A stretch of DNA of 64,000 nt from an uncultured Clostridium sp. (lineage in GTDB: Bacteria > Bacillota > Clostridia > Lachnospirales > Lachnospiraceae), in NCBI GenBank assembly GCA_900539185.1, contig UQBG01000010.1:40908-104907 (forward strand), written 5' to 3'. Of this stretch, positions 43,996 to 52,572 are shown piece by piece; positions within the stretch are counted from its first letter, which is position 1; every line of letters starts with the position of its first letter. The notes under the pieces were generated by a model, which was not told the origin of the DNA, searched no databases, and worked only from the letters and a program-made list of their open reading frames with translations. Made by a program: the position numbers and the translations under genes.

Positions 43996-44820
43996 AACGT
44001 CCTCCGTATTCCGGCACAGTTCGTAGATATCCGTATAGAGATCCTTGAAATCCGGGTACTGGGTAATCAGTGCCACGATGGAATCGGGATCATCGATACT
44101 AAGAAATGTCAGCCAGGCATCCAAACGATTTGTGATACCTTTAGTTTGCGTGCATTTCCGGAAAATGTCAAGGGGTATAAAGCAATAATTTTGTAATAAT
44201 TCTAATGATATACCGGTATCGGACTGGGAATAGAAGGAATGCAGGTAGGTATCCTTAAATTCCGGGGCGTGGAATTCCTGTGGACTGGTTTCGAACAGGA
44301 CGATGGTATATACATTTTTGATATCCCGGTAGGAAAAGGTATGATTTTCCTGCTTTTTTCGTTCGCGTACCCGTTTGTACTGGCGCAGCAGGAGATCGGC
44401 GGAGTAACAGGCACTCCGCTGTCCGGGAAAGAAGTAACCGATCTTTTGAACCTCGACGTTTGCGATGCTGTGATCCTCCAGCTCCACCACAATGTCGGTG
44501 ATCAGCAGAGAGGATTCTGCACTGATCCGGGTGGAATCATTCGGAAGCACCTCCAGGATATGGATCTTCTGGTGAAGGATTAGGGATAGAAAGTCAGAGA
44601 GCCGTTCCGGCGTATACTCCGGGTTCATAACCTCCTTAAAGAAAGCATCATACAGGATCTTGACACCCCGGGCACCGGAGCAGAAGTCTAAGAATTCCGT
44701 CTGCCGATCGGCAGACCAGGAATGAAAGAGCGCTGTAAGCCGGGGATCCGCCGTGATTTCGCAGAGAATCTCTTCGCGGGAGCGGATCATGGGGAAATAC
44801 TGGGTAAGCTGATTGGACAA
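43777..44820 (-). CDS. Rpn/PD-(D/E)XK-type nuclease with coiled-coil tail
   Basis: 347 aa from TTG 44820, chosen because AGGAGG stands 7 nt upstream; the frame running up to 44919 adds an AT-rich hydrophobic stretch. The family segment GVKILYDAFFKEVMNP is followed by a PD-(D/E)XK-like core in LLITDIVVELEDHSIANVEVQ (Asp, then E-x-Q) and SYRDIKNVYTIVLFETSP. The C-terminal 72 residues form a heptad-rich tail (AVTIDEQAATIDELQ). Databases often call such proteins transposases; in E. coli the Rpn group are toxic DNases with anti-phage activity. A second start inside the gene yields the tail alone. Confidence 0.8.
   Translation of the reverse strand: MSNQLTQYFPMIRSREEILCEITADPRLTALFHSWSADRQTEFLDFCSGARGVKILYDAFFKEVMNPEYTPERLSDFLSLILHQKIHILEVLPNDSTRISAESSLLITDIVVELEDHSIANVEVQKIGYFFPGQRSACYSADLLLRQYKRVRERKKQENHTFSYRDIKNVYTIVLFETSPQEFHAPEFKDTYLHSFYSQSDTGISLELLQNYCFIPLDIFRKCTQTKGITNRLDAWLTFLSIDDPDSIVALITQYPDFKDLYTDIYELCRNTEDVMGLFSKELQMLDENTVQYMIDDMQDKIDEQAVTIDEQAATIDELQVSNQEQASTIGELQARIRKLEQVLKSK
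43903..43986. repeat. 84-bp direct repeat, copy 2
   Basis: Partner of 43427-43510, inside the Rpn gene. Recombination between the copies would delete the palindrome and exchange one coiled-coil tail for the other. Confidence 0.9.
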
Positions 44821-44950
44821 TGAAAAACCTCCTCTTCTAAATGTGTTGCCTATCAATCTGTTGAACTTACATAAAATATAAAAAAGTAAAAAAAATATTG
44901 GGATAAAAATAGAATACAATAAGCGAGTAAAAATGTCAATATAATATTTA

Positions 44951-44979
44951 AAAGAAAAGCGGGAGCTAATTGCTCCCGC
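44951..44979 (-). terminator. Terminator of the phosphofructokinase gene
   Basis: On the minus strand GCGGGAGC / GCTCCCGC with loop AATTA is followed by TTTTCTTT. It lies 19 nt after the stop. Confidence 0.88.
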
Positions 44980-44997
44980 CTGCTTAATTATGAAAGG

Positions 44998-46230
44998 TTA
45001 TAGCAGATGATCAACCGGAAGATATACCGGGAGCCCATCCTTATACTTGAGATCCGGTTCACCCTGAATCAGAGGAAGCATGTAATCGACTAACTCCTGT
45101 GTGATATCATTTCCGGCTTCATTGATCCATTCCCTTGGAATCGACTTTGCCTGATTTGCAATGTCGTCGACAGGTGAAAAATGTGTTGTGACACAGTATG
45201 GATGCTGGCTGGTACGGTGCATGGTAAGCATACACATGGTTTCTCCGCATTCTGCACCTTCTACCGCTTTCTGACCTAAAGCAAAGGACTCGTTTAGATC
45301 TGTAAGTGATGCAGTGTGGGATGCACAGCGCTGAAGTACATTTAACTCGATGGAACGAACCTTTACGCCTAAAGCATCCTTGATCATATACTCCAGAGCT
45401 TTTCCGGTACCGCTTAACTGGCTGTGACCAAAGGTGTCGGCAGCGGCTGTAGTGGAACTGATGTATTCACCATGTTCATCCCGGATTCCTTCAGATACAG
45501 CAACGATAACATTGTTTCGTGTTGCTAATAGGGTGCGGACATCTTCGATGAATGCCTCCTTTGAGAAGGCAACTTCCGGAAGGTAAATGAGATGAGGGGC
45601 TGCACTATAGTCATTTCGTGCTAAAGCTGCGGCAGCGGTCAGCCATCCGGCATCCCGTCCCATGATTTCGACGATCGTAACACTTTTGACGGCATAGATA
45701 AAGGTATCATGAGCAATCTCCAGCAGAGAGGATGCGACAAATTTGGCTGCGGAGCCATAGCCGGGTGTATGATCTGTGACACATAAATCATTATCAATCG
45801 TTTTCGGAATACCAATGATTGAGATAGAGCTTCCGATGCGTTTTCCATAGTGCCCCAGCTTCATAACGGTATCCATGGAATCATTGCCTCCGATATAGAA
45901 GAAGGCCTGTATATTTAACTTTTCAAATAACTTAAAGATCTGACGATAAGGCTCATCATCCTCTTTGTAATCTGGAAGCTTATATCTGCAGGAACCCAGA
46001 TACATGGCAGGTGAGGTCTTTAATGTTTCAATGAAATGAGGAATCTCACGGCTGCGCTCGGATAAATTGAGCATACGCTCCTTTAATATGCCAAGAATAC
46101 CATTTAGGGATCCGTAGATCGTATCATACTCTTCACTGGCCAGAACTCCCTGAATCACACCTGCCAGACTTGCGTTAATTGCTGCAGTAGGACCACCGGA
46201 CTGCGCCACGATACAGTTTTTCTTATTCAT
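44998..46230 (-). CDS. pfp: Phosphofructokinase, probably PPi-dependent
   Basis: 410 aa from ATG 46230 (MNKKNCIVAQSGGPTAAINAS), with AAAGGAG 9 nt upstream. The phosphate-donor motif is FFYIGGNDSMDT (GGND, not the GGDG of ATP enzymes), and the substrate loop reads PKTIDNDL. The lysine there, instead of the Gly of PGTIDND, is typical of pyrophosphate-using enzymes. It should work reversibly in glycolysis with PPi as donor. The divergent promoter lies in a 26-bp palindrome. A transaldolase gene nearby (47368) is metabolically coherent. Confidence 0.88.
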   Translation of the reverse strand: MNKKNCIVAQSGGPTAAINASLAGVIQGVLASEEYDTIYGSLNGILGILKERMLNLSERSREIPHFIETLKTSPAMYLGSCRYKLPDYKEDDEPYRQIFKLFEKLNIQAFFYIGGNDSMDTVMKLGHYGKRIGSSISIIGIPKTIDNDLCVTDHTPGYGSAAKFVASSLLEIAHDTFIYAVKSVTIVEIMGRDAGWLTAAAALARNDYSAAPHLIYLPEVAFSKEAFIEDVRTLLATRNNVIVAVSEGIRDEHGEYISSTTAAADTFGHSQLSGTGKALEYMIKDALGVKVRSIELNVLQRCASHTASLTDLNESFALGQKAVEGAECGETMCMLTMHRTSQHPYCVTTHFSPVDDIANQAKSIPREWINEAGNDITQELVDYMLPLIQGEPDLKYKDGLPVYLPVDHLL

Positions 46231-46286
46231 GCTATATAACTCCTTTGTAGATATAATGATCAATGTTCATACGCATACTATATTTA

Positions 46287-46314
46287 AGTATAAACGATTT
46301 CTTAAAAAGTGCAA
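46287..46314 (-). promoter_or_regulatory. Promoter of the phosphofructokinase gene
   Basis: Minus strand: TTGCAC (complement of 46309-46314), a 16-nt spacer, and TATACT (complement of 46287-46292). The -35 is the left arm of the palindrome at 46305-46330. Confidence 0.7.
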
Positions 46315-46330
46315 TGTTAATTGCACTTTT
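46305..46330. promoter_or_regulatory. 26-bp perfect palindrome shared by divergent promoters
   Basis: Arms AAAAGTGCAA and TTGCACTTTT with a 6-nt centre TGTTAA. Each arm contains a TTGCAC -35 box, one facing each way, so a dimeric regulator bound here would cover both promoters. Confidence 0.7.
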
Positions 46331-46349
46331 GATGGAAATAATATAAAGT
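46321..46349 (+). promoter_or_regulatory. Promoter of the DUF2156 gene
   Basis: TTGCAC at 46321-46326, a 17-nt spacer, and TAAAGT at 46344-46349, with the -35 in the right arm of the palindrome. Confidence 0.6.
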
Positions 46350-46385
46350 AGGAAACGTCTGGAGACAGAAAGAAGGAACATAGAT

Positions 46386-47327
46386 ATGGAGTTGAAATTT
46401 AGAAAACCAACACTGGAGGAAAGTGAATTCATAAAAGAAGTATTAAAGAAAAACCATTATCGTGGTTGTGAGTTGAGTACTCCAAATCTGATCCTGTGGG
46501 CAGAGTATTATCATATGGAATATACGATCATCGATGGTGTGTTGATCAGCCGGAACATAGATGAACAGGGACGGATACGATTATCCTATCCGATCGGGGC
46601 AGTTGGAGAAGAGGAAGAACGACGTTTCTTTGATCTGGAACTCCGGTACTTTCAGGAGCAGGGGCAGTCACCGATGTTTGGAATTATTGATCCGGTGATG
46701 TGGAAACAGATCAATCGTTGGTATCCGGGACGCTTTGAAATCTGTTATGAACGCGATTGGGCAGACTATGTGTACAGTCGTGAGAAACTGACGACATTAG
46801 CAGGAAAAAAGCTGCATGGAAAACGAAATCACATCAAGCGGTTTCAGGATAATCATCCGGAATGGAGCTATGAAACCATAACCGATGCAAATGTAGAGGA
46901 GTGCCTGAAGATGGCAAAAATGTGGTGCAAAGCGAATTGCGTTGTGGAGGATGATGAGAAAGAAGAGGAGTATCATCTGGTTGTGCGTGCTCTCCGTAAC
47001 CGGGAAGCACTGGGCATGCGGGGCGGGCTTCTTCGGATTCCGGAGGGTGTCATCGCTTTTACACTGGGGGCACCGGTTACGGAAGATACATTCGATGTAT
47101 GCTTTGAAAAAGCCCTGGGAGATATTCAGGGAGCATATCCGATGATCAATCAACAGTTTGTACTGCATGAACTACAGTCTTATACGTATATAAACCGCGA
47201 AGAAGATGTGGGGGTAGAGGGTCTGCGAAAGGCAAAGCTATCCTACTATCCGGAATATCTGCTGGAGAAGGGAATCGTGAGGGAAAGTACCTCTTTTACT
47301 TGCCTATCATCGCTATCTGGCATATAA
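46386..47327 (+). CDS. DUF2156 (GNAT-like) domain protein
   Basis: 313 aa, soluble. The sequence shows the tandem GNAT-like layout of DUF2156, the catalytic half of MprF lysyl-phosphatidylglycerol synthase: [32 protein letters not shown], then [17 protein letters not shown] and [23 protein letters not shown]. No membrane domain is present, so it is not a complete MprF; it may transfer an aminoacyl or acyl group. The C-terminus includes [20 protein letters not shown], typical of the family. The transaldolase gene follows 40 nt later. Confidence 0.8.
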   Translation: MELKFRKPTLEESEFIKEVLKKNHYRGCELSTPNLILWAEYYHMEYTIIDGVLISRNIDEQGRIRLSYPIGAVGEEEERRFFDLELRYFQEQGQSPMFGIIDPVMWKQINRWYPGRFEICYERDWADYVYSREKLTTLAGKKLHGKRNHIKRFQDNHPEWSYETITDANVEECLKMAKMWCKANCVVEDDEKEEEYHLVVRALRNREALGMRGGLLRIPEGVIAFTLGAPVTEDTFDVCFEKALGDIQGAYPMINQQFVLHELQSYTYINREEDVGVEGLRKAKLSYYPEYLLEKGIVRESTSFTCLSSLSGI

Positions 47328-47367
47328 TAAAAAGAACGAAACAATAAGGAAAAGAAGGTGCGTAGAT

Positions 47368-48018
47368 ATGAAGTTTTTTATTGATACAGCCGTTGTAGAC
47401 GAAATAAAGGAAGCAAATGATATGGGCATCATTTGTGGGGTTACCACGAATCCGTCCCTGATTGCAAAGTCCGGAAGAGACTTCAGTGAAGTCATTCATG
47501 AGATCGCAGCAATCGTAGGCGGACCGATCAGTGGGGAAGTAAAGGCAACCACGACCGATGCGGCAGGGATGATTGAAGAAGGACGTGCCATTGCCGCGAT
47601 TCATCCAAACATGGTGGTCAAGATTCCTATGACAGAGGAAGGATTAAAAGCATGTAAGACATTATCGGCAGAAGGAATCAAGGTAAACATGACATTGATC
47701 TTCTCAGCAAATCAGGCACTGCTGGCGGCCAGAGCCGGGGCTGCCTATGTATCGCCGTTTATCGGAAGAATCGATGATATCAGTATGTCGGGAATGGATC
47801 TGATCCGAAGCATCGTAGAGATCTTCAGTTATACGGATCTTCAGACAGAGATCATCGCAGCCAGTGTTCGGAATCCGGTACATGTAACGGAGTGTGCATT
47901 AGCCGGAGCAGATATAGCGACGGTTCCTTACAAGGTATTAAAGCAGATGATTCATCATCCGCTGACAGATGCCGGGATTGAGAAGTTCCGGAAGGATTAT
48001 TTGGATACGTTGAAATAA
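47368..48018 (+). CDS. Small transaldolase / fructose-6-phosphate aldolase type
   Basis: 216-aa class I aldolase barrel. [29 protein letters not shown], the Schiff-base lysine K85 in [27 protein letters not shown] and [12 protein letters not shown] identify the short transaldolase/FSA clade. It acts in the pentose phosphate pathway. Members with this short length differ in activity (transaldolase versus fructose-6-P aldolase), which cannot be settled by eye. Confidence 0.9.
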   Translation: MKFFIDTAVVDEIKEANDMGIICGVTTNPSLIAKSGRDFSEVIHEIAAIVGGPISGEVKATTTDAAGMIEEGRAIAAIHPNMVVKIPMTEEGLKACKTLSAEGIKVNMTLIFSANQALLAARAGAAYVSPFIGRIDDISMSGMDLIRSIVEIFSYTDLQTEIIAASVRNPVHVTECALAGADIATVPYKVLKQMIHHPLTDAGIEKFRKDYLDTLK

Positions 48019-48074
48019 ACAGTATGAGGTATATAGTTTTTTTAGAATGTATAAATGAGTGAGGAGAGGTACAT

Positions 48075-50639
48075 ATGAGAAGGAAAATACTTATAGTGGC
48101 AATAACACTAGCGATGATTACCCCATCTGTTGTGCAAGATGGAAACTGTGTGAATGCAGAGGATGATCTAAAACCGGATTATAATGAAGCTTCTGTGGAA
48201 CAGATAGAAGATATGGATGAGAATAATGCGGTTCCAAACGGATACCTGCCACTTGATTATACACTGAATACCGGCGGCATATCTGAGACCAATAGTCAGC
48301 AGGTACAGCTATATGGATATCCAAGTGCTTATGATGCCCGGGAAAATGGAGGTATTACTACAGTAAAGAATCAAGGCGGATATGGCACCTGTTGGGCATT
48401 TGCTGCTATAAATTCCGCTGAGTCGGATGCAGTAAGAGATGGCAGGGTCGGTATATCGGAAGCTGATTATTCAGAAGCACAGCTGGCATATTTCTTTTAT
48501 CATCGTCAGGCAGATCCGTTAGGGGGAACGACAGGTGATACAGTGACAACTACAGAAAATTATCTGATGGTAGGTGGCAATAATCAACTGACAACACTTG
48601 CATTGGCATCGTGGATGTCTCCAACAAAGGAATCGGTCATGCCGTATGAAAATGTAGGAAGTTATAATACAAGTAATGTAACTGCAAATATGGCATATCC
48701 TGCGAATGAAGAACATTTGCAGAATGCATATTGGATATCTATATCCGATCAGGATTCCATTAAAGGGATGATTATAAAATATGGATCGGTAGCAACATCT
48801 TATTACAGTAGTTATTATTACTATCACAATAATGGAAATGGATATTATTATTATTATTGTCCGACTGATTATGTTCAAAATCATGCAATTTCAATTGTTG
48901 GATGGGATGATTCCATACCGGCCAGTTCTTTTGTGTACACAGATCCAAGTGATGGAACGCAGTATATGCCAAGTGTAGATGGAGGATGGTTAGTAAAGAA
49001 TAGTTATGGAAGTGCATGGGGAGATAATGGTTACTTCTGGCTGTCCTATGGTGATGCCAGCCTTACAGATGGGAAAAATATATGTGTTGCTTACGATTAT
49101 GAGTCGAATGATAACTATGATAATAACTACCAGTATGATGGAACGGTAGGTATGAGTTGGTTGGAATATTCGACGACGAGCTGTTATACGGCAAATGTAT
49201 TTACTTCGCAGGGAAGGGAAGAACTTAAGGCAACCGGATTTTATACAACCCAGCCGGGAATGAGCTATGAAGTTCAGGTTTATAAAAACTTACAAGATGG
49301 TACTCCGAATGGAAATGCTGTGTTTTCAACTCCGATATGCGGAACAGAGCCATATGCCGGGTATCATACTGTGGAATTTCCAAAATCAGTGAGTTTAAAT
49401 GCCGGAGAGACCTATTCAATTGTTGTGAAATATATAAGTCCGACAGTGGGTACATCTTTTTTTATAGATTCTAATATTACTTTTGGAACGATAACTTGTA
49501 CATCAAATAATCAGTCCGGGCAGGGGTATTATGGATGGAATGGAAGCGACTGGAAAGATTGCTCTACGGAACATAAGGCCAATATTCGGATAAAGGCGTT
49601 CACTGATAATTATTCGGGAGCAGAAACTGGTGAAGAGGTAACGATACCGGTTACAGGTATTTCTTTGAATCTGTCACAGTGCAACATGAAGGTTGGAAAC
49701 AATATCAAATTATCGGCAACGGTTTTGCCAGCAAATGCAACAGAAAATAAAACAATATTATGGAATAGTTCAAATCCGGCAGTTGCCACGGTAGATTCAA
49801 CCGGAAATGTAGTTGCCTATATGGCAGGAACAACGATGATTACAGCTACAACCGGGAATGGGTTGTGTGCTACCTGTATGGTGACTGTTACGGAGTCAAC
49901 ACAAGATTATACGCCAACACAGGCATTTGTTGCTAGATTATACAATAAATGCTTAGAACGTCAGCCGGATGAGCAAGGTCTTAGTGAATGGAATCAAAGA
50001 CTGGTAAGCGGAGAACAAAGCGGTGCACAGGTAGGATACGGATTTGTGTTTAGTCCGGAATATAAGGGAAAACATACCACAGATTCAGATTATGTTGAAA
50101 TGTTATATCGAGTGTTCCTAGATCGTGCATCAGATCCTTCGGGAAAAGAAAGCTGGATGCGTATATTATATCAAGGGGCGTCCAGAGAGTATGTATTCCG
50201 TGGTTTTGTAGAATCGCAGGAATATACACAAATATGCAGTTCATACGGAATAAATCGAGGTGGATATACGTTGACGCAACCACGAGATGAGAACTTAGGT
50301 GTGACATCCTTTGTGGCGAGGTTGTATCAGCAGGCTCTGGGACGTGAATTTGACGTAGACGGGTTAAATAACTGGTGCTATCAGATTAACAGTAGAGCAA
50401 TGTCGCCGGAAGAAGTAGCGGAATGTTTTATATACTCACAGGAATTTGAAAATAAGCATATGTCAGATGAAGAGTATGTGAGAACATTGTATCATACGTT
50501 TCTGGATCGAGAGGCAGATACGGAAGGTTTGAATAACTGGATGGGACAATTACAGAGAGGAACATCCAGAAGAGAAATATTACATGGTTTTTCACGCTCA
50601 CCGGAGTTCAAAAAAATCATGGCACAATACGGATTGTAA
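48075..50639 (+). CDS. Secreted papain-like (C1A) protease with Big2 and two DUF4214 domains
   Basis: 854 aa. A signal peptide of about 30 residues (RRKILIVAITLAMITPSVV). The C1A catalytic domain at ~75-345 carries Cys106 (GYGTCWAFAA), His270 (QNHAISIVGW) and Asn309 (WLVKNSYGSAWG). There follow a beta domain at ~370-510, a bacterial Ig-like group 2 domain at ~524-606 (NPAVATVDSTGNVVA), and two DUF4214 repeats at ~616-725 and ~745-854. The repeats are closely similar to those of the adjacent GH5 protein. No LPXTG or S-layer motif is present, so the DUF4214 pair is the likely retention module. Substrate unknown. Confidence 0.88.
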   Translation: MRRKILIVAITLAMITPSVVQDGNCVNAEDDLKPDYNEASVEQIEDMDENNAVPNGYLPLDYTLNTGGISETNSQQVQLYGYPSAYDARENGGITTVKNQGGYGTCWAFAAINSAESDAVRDGRVGISEADYSEAQLAYFFYHRQADPLGGTTGDTVTTTENYLMVGGNNQLTTLALASWMSPTKESVMPYENVGSYNTSNVTANMAYPANEEHLQNAYWISISDQDSIKGMIIKYGSVATSYYSSYYYYHNNGNGYYYYYCPTDYVQNHAISIVGWDDSIPASSFVYTDPSDGTQYMPSVDGGWLVKNSYGSAWGDNGYFWLSYGDASLTDGKNICVAYDYESNDNYDNNYQYDGTVGMSWLEYSTTSCYTANVFTSQGREELKATGFYTTQPGMSYEVQVYKNLQDGTPNGNAVFSTPICGTEPYAGYHTVEFPKSVSLNAGETYSIVVKYISPTVGTSFFIDSNITFGTITCTSNNQSGQGYYGWNGSDWKDCSTEHKANIRIKAFTDNYSGAETGEEVTIPVTGISLNLSQCNMKVGNNIKLSATVLPANATENKTILWNSSNPAVATVDSTGNVVAYMAGTTMITATTGNGLCATCMVTVTESTQDYTPTQAFVARLYNKCLERQPDEQGLSEWNQRLVSGEQSGAQVGYGFVFSPEYKGKHTTDSDYVEMLYRVFLDRASDPSGKESWMRILYQGASREYVFRGFVESQEYTQICSSYGINRGGYTLTQPRDENLGVTSFVARLYQQALGREFDVDGLNNWCYQINSRAMSPEEVAECFIYSQEFENKHMSDEEYVRTLYHTFLDREADTEGLNNWMGQLQRGTSRREILHGFSRSPEFKKIMAQYGL

Positions 50640-50655
50640 AGAATAGGAGGGCATT

Positions 50656-52488
50656 ATGAGGAGAAGAGGGCATGTATGGAAACGAATAGGGGCAGCCGCA
50701 CTGTCGCTAATAGTTCTGGCATCCGGTTTTGGGGTGTCGGAAACCATCAACTGTGTTTATGCGGATGATGCAGAAGTTGTGGAGGCGGAGATGCCATTGT
50801 ATACAGCAGGTACAACTCCTGTTAGTCAGCATGGAAGACTTCATGTAGAAGGAACTAATATAAAAGATGAATATGGCAATGTTGTACAACTTAGGGGAGT
50901 GAGTACACATGGAATTAATTGGGATGTAGGACGCCCATATGTTAATCAAGAAACATTTCGGACATTAAGAGATGACTGGGGAGCTAATACTGTACGATTA
51001 GCTATGTACACAAGTGAGTATAATGGATATTGTACAGGCGGAAATCAGGCGGAATTGAAAGGTCTTTTGGATAATGGTGTGCAGTATGCCACGAATCTCG
51101 GAATGTATGCGATTATTGATTGGCATATATTGAATGATGGTAATCCCCTGACATATGTTGAACAGGCAAAGCAATTCTGGGGCGAGATATCTGCAAAATA
51201 TAGAAACAGCAATAATGTTTTGTATGAAATTTGCAATGAACCCAATGGGTGCAGCTGGGATGATATAAAGAATTATGCAAATCAGGTAATACCGATTATT
51301 CGAGCAAATGATCCGAATGCAATAATTATAGTGGGAACACCGACATGGTCACAATTAGGAATGCAGGGGCATACAAATGAGGTCGCAGATTCCCCTTTGA
51401 CAGGATATAGTAACTTGGTATATGCATTGCACTTTTATTGCTCTGAATGGTCACATTCACAGTATCTGCCTGCAAAGGTTGACTATGCGATTAGCAGAGG
51501 AGTGCCGGTGTTTGTGTCGGAATTTGGCCTCTCTGAGGCAAACGGAAATGGAAATGTTGATACGGCGCAGGCAGAAAGCTGGCTGAAGAAATTGGATTCG
51601 TATAATATTAGCTATAATGTATGGAGTTTGAGCAATAAAAATGAGTCATCAGCATTAATTCAAAGTTGTGTAACCAAGACGAGCGGGTGGTCGGAAGGCG
51701 AGTTGACACGGGCCGGACAATGGATTCGCAATCAATATCGCAGTCGAAATGTAGATGCAACGCAGGTACAGGCTTTTGTAACCCGGTTATATGATAAGTG
51801 TCTGGGGAGACAACCGGATGAGGCGGGACTACAGGATTGGAGTAATCGGCTGATCAATGGATCCATGTCAGGAACGCGGGTTGCATATGGCTTTGTGTTT
51901 AGTCCAGAATATAAATCAAGAAATACAGCGGATGATGTATATGTTGAAATGTTATATCGGGTGTTTTTAGATCGGGCATCAGATCCGTCGGGAAAGACGA
52001 ACTGGTTGAATGCTTTAAAACAAGGGGCATCCAGAGAGTATGTATTTCGTGGATTTGCTGAATCACAAGAGTTTACACAGATATGTGCTTCGTATGGAAT
52101 TGATCGGGGAACATATAGTTTGTCACAGCCGCGGGATCAGAATATAGAAGTCACCGCCTTTGTGGCAAGATTGTATCAGCAAGCATTGGGACGTCAATAT
52201 GATGAGGACGGTCTTAATAACTGGTGCGGACAGATAGTTAGTGGGCAGATGAATGCGGAAACAGTTGCAGAATGTTTTATATATTCAGCGGAATTTGAAA
52301 ATAAAAATCTATCGAATACAGAGTATGTGAATGTGTTGTATCGTACATTTTTGGGGCGAGAGGCAGATTCGGCCGGACAGGCTGACTGGGTAGGACAGTT
52401 GAATAGAGGAGCTTCAAGGAGAGATGTTTTGCATGGATTTTCCAGATCACAGGAGTTCAGTAAGATAATGGCACAATATGGATTATAA
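50656..52488 (+). CDS. Secreted GH5 endoglucanase with two DUF4214 domains
   Basis: 610 aa. A signal peptide of ~36 residues (RIGAAALSLIVLASGFG). The GH5 barrel at ~60-350 has LRGVSTHGINW, the acid/base Glu195 in EICNEPNG and the nucleophile Glu289 in VFVSEFGLSE, as in Cel5A-type cellulases. Two DUF4214 repeats lie at ~373-482 and ~501-610, matching the protease encoded 17 nt upstream. No cellulose-binding or dockerin domain is present. It probably cleaves beta-1,4-glucan outside the cell; oligomers could then feed the GH3 enzyme encoded at 40975. Confidence 0.93.
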   Translation: MRRRGHVWKRIGAAALSLIVLASGFGVSETINCVYADDAEVVEAEMPLYTAGTTPVSQHGRLHVEGTNIKDEYGNVVQLRGVSTHGINWDVGRPYVNQETFRTLRDDWGANTVRLAMYTSEYNGYCTGGNQAELKGLLDNGVQYATNLGMYAIIDWHILNDGNPLTYVEQAKQFWGEISAKYRNSNNVLYEICNEPNGCSWDDIKNYANQVIPIIRANDPNAIIIVGTPTWSQLGMQGHTNEVADSPLTGYSNLVYALHFYCSEWSHSQYLPAKVDYAISRGVPVFVSEFGLSEANGNGNVDTAQAESWLKKLDSYNISYNVWSLSNKNESSALIQSCVTKTSGWSEGELTRAGQWIRNQYRSRNVDATQVQAFVTRLYDKCLGRQPDEAGLQDWSNRLINGSMSGTRVAYGFVFSPEYKSRNTADDVYVEMLYRVFLDRASDPSGKTNWLNALKQGASREYVFRGFAESQEFTQICASYGIDRGTYSLSQPRDQNIEVTAFVARLYQQALGRQYDEDGLNNWCGQIVSGQMNAETVAECFIYSAEFENKNLSNTEYVNVLYRTFLGREADSAGQADWVGQLNRGASRRDVLHGFSRSQEFSKIMAQYGL

Positions 52489-52506
52489 GTCAAAAAACGG
52501 ATAGAC

Positions 52507-52535
52507 TTGTACTAAAATGTAAAAATTGGTATAAT
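52507..52535 (+). promoter_or_regulatory. Promoter of the glycan cluster
   Basis: TTGTAC at 52507-52512, a 17-nt spacer, and perfect TATAAT at 52530-52535, 38 nt before the first glycosyltransferase gene. Confidence 0.8.
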
Positions 52536-52572
52536 CAATAAATTAGCGTGAAATAGAATAAGGAGCCAGAGA

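Noticed and set aside
43777..44820. Calling the Rpn gene an insertion sequence
   Set aside because: Although this family is often labelled transposase, there are no terminal inverted repeats or target duplications around the gene itself; the palindrome is downstream and non-coding.
44820..44919. N-terminal hydrophobic extension of the Rpn protein from ATG 44919
   Set aside because: AT-rich, without a ribosome site, and an AGGAGG stands right before TTG 44820, where the family sequence begins.
49924..52488. Possible CRISPR or tandem DNA repeat array
   Set aside because: The repetition is at protein-domain level (DUF4214) with long diverged units; no short regular repeat-spacer pattern was seen anywhere in the window.
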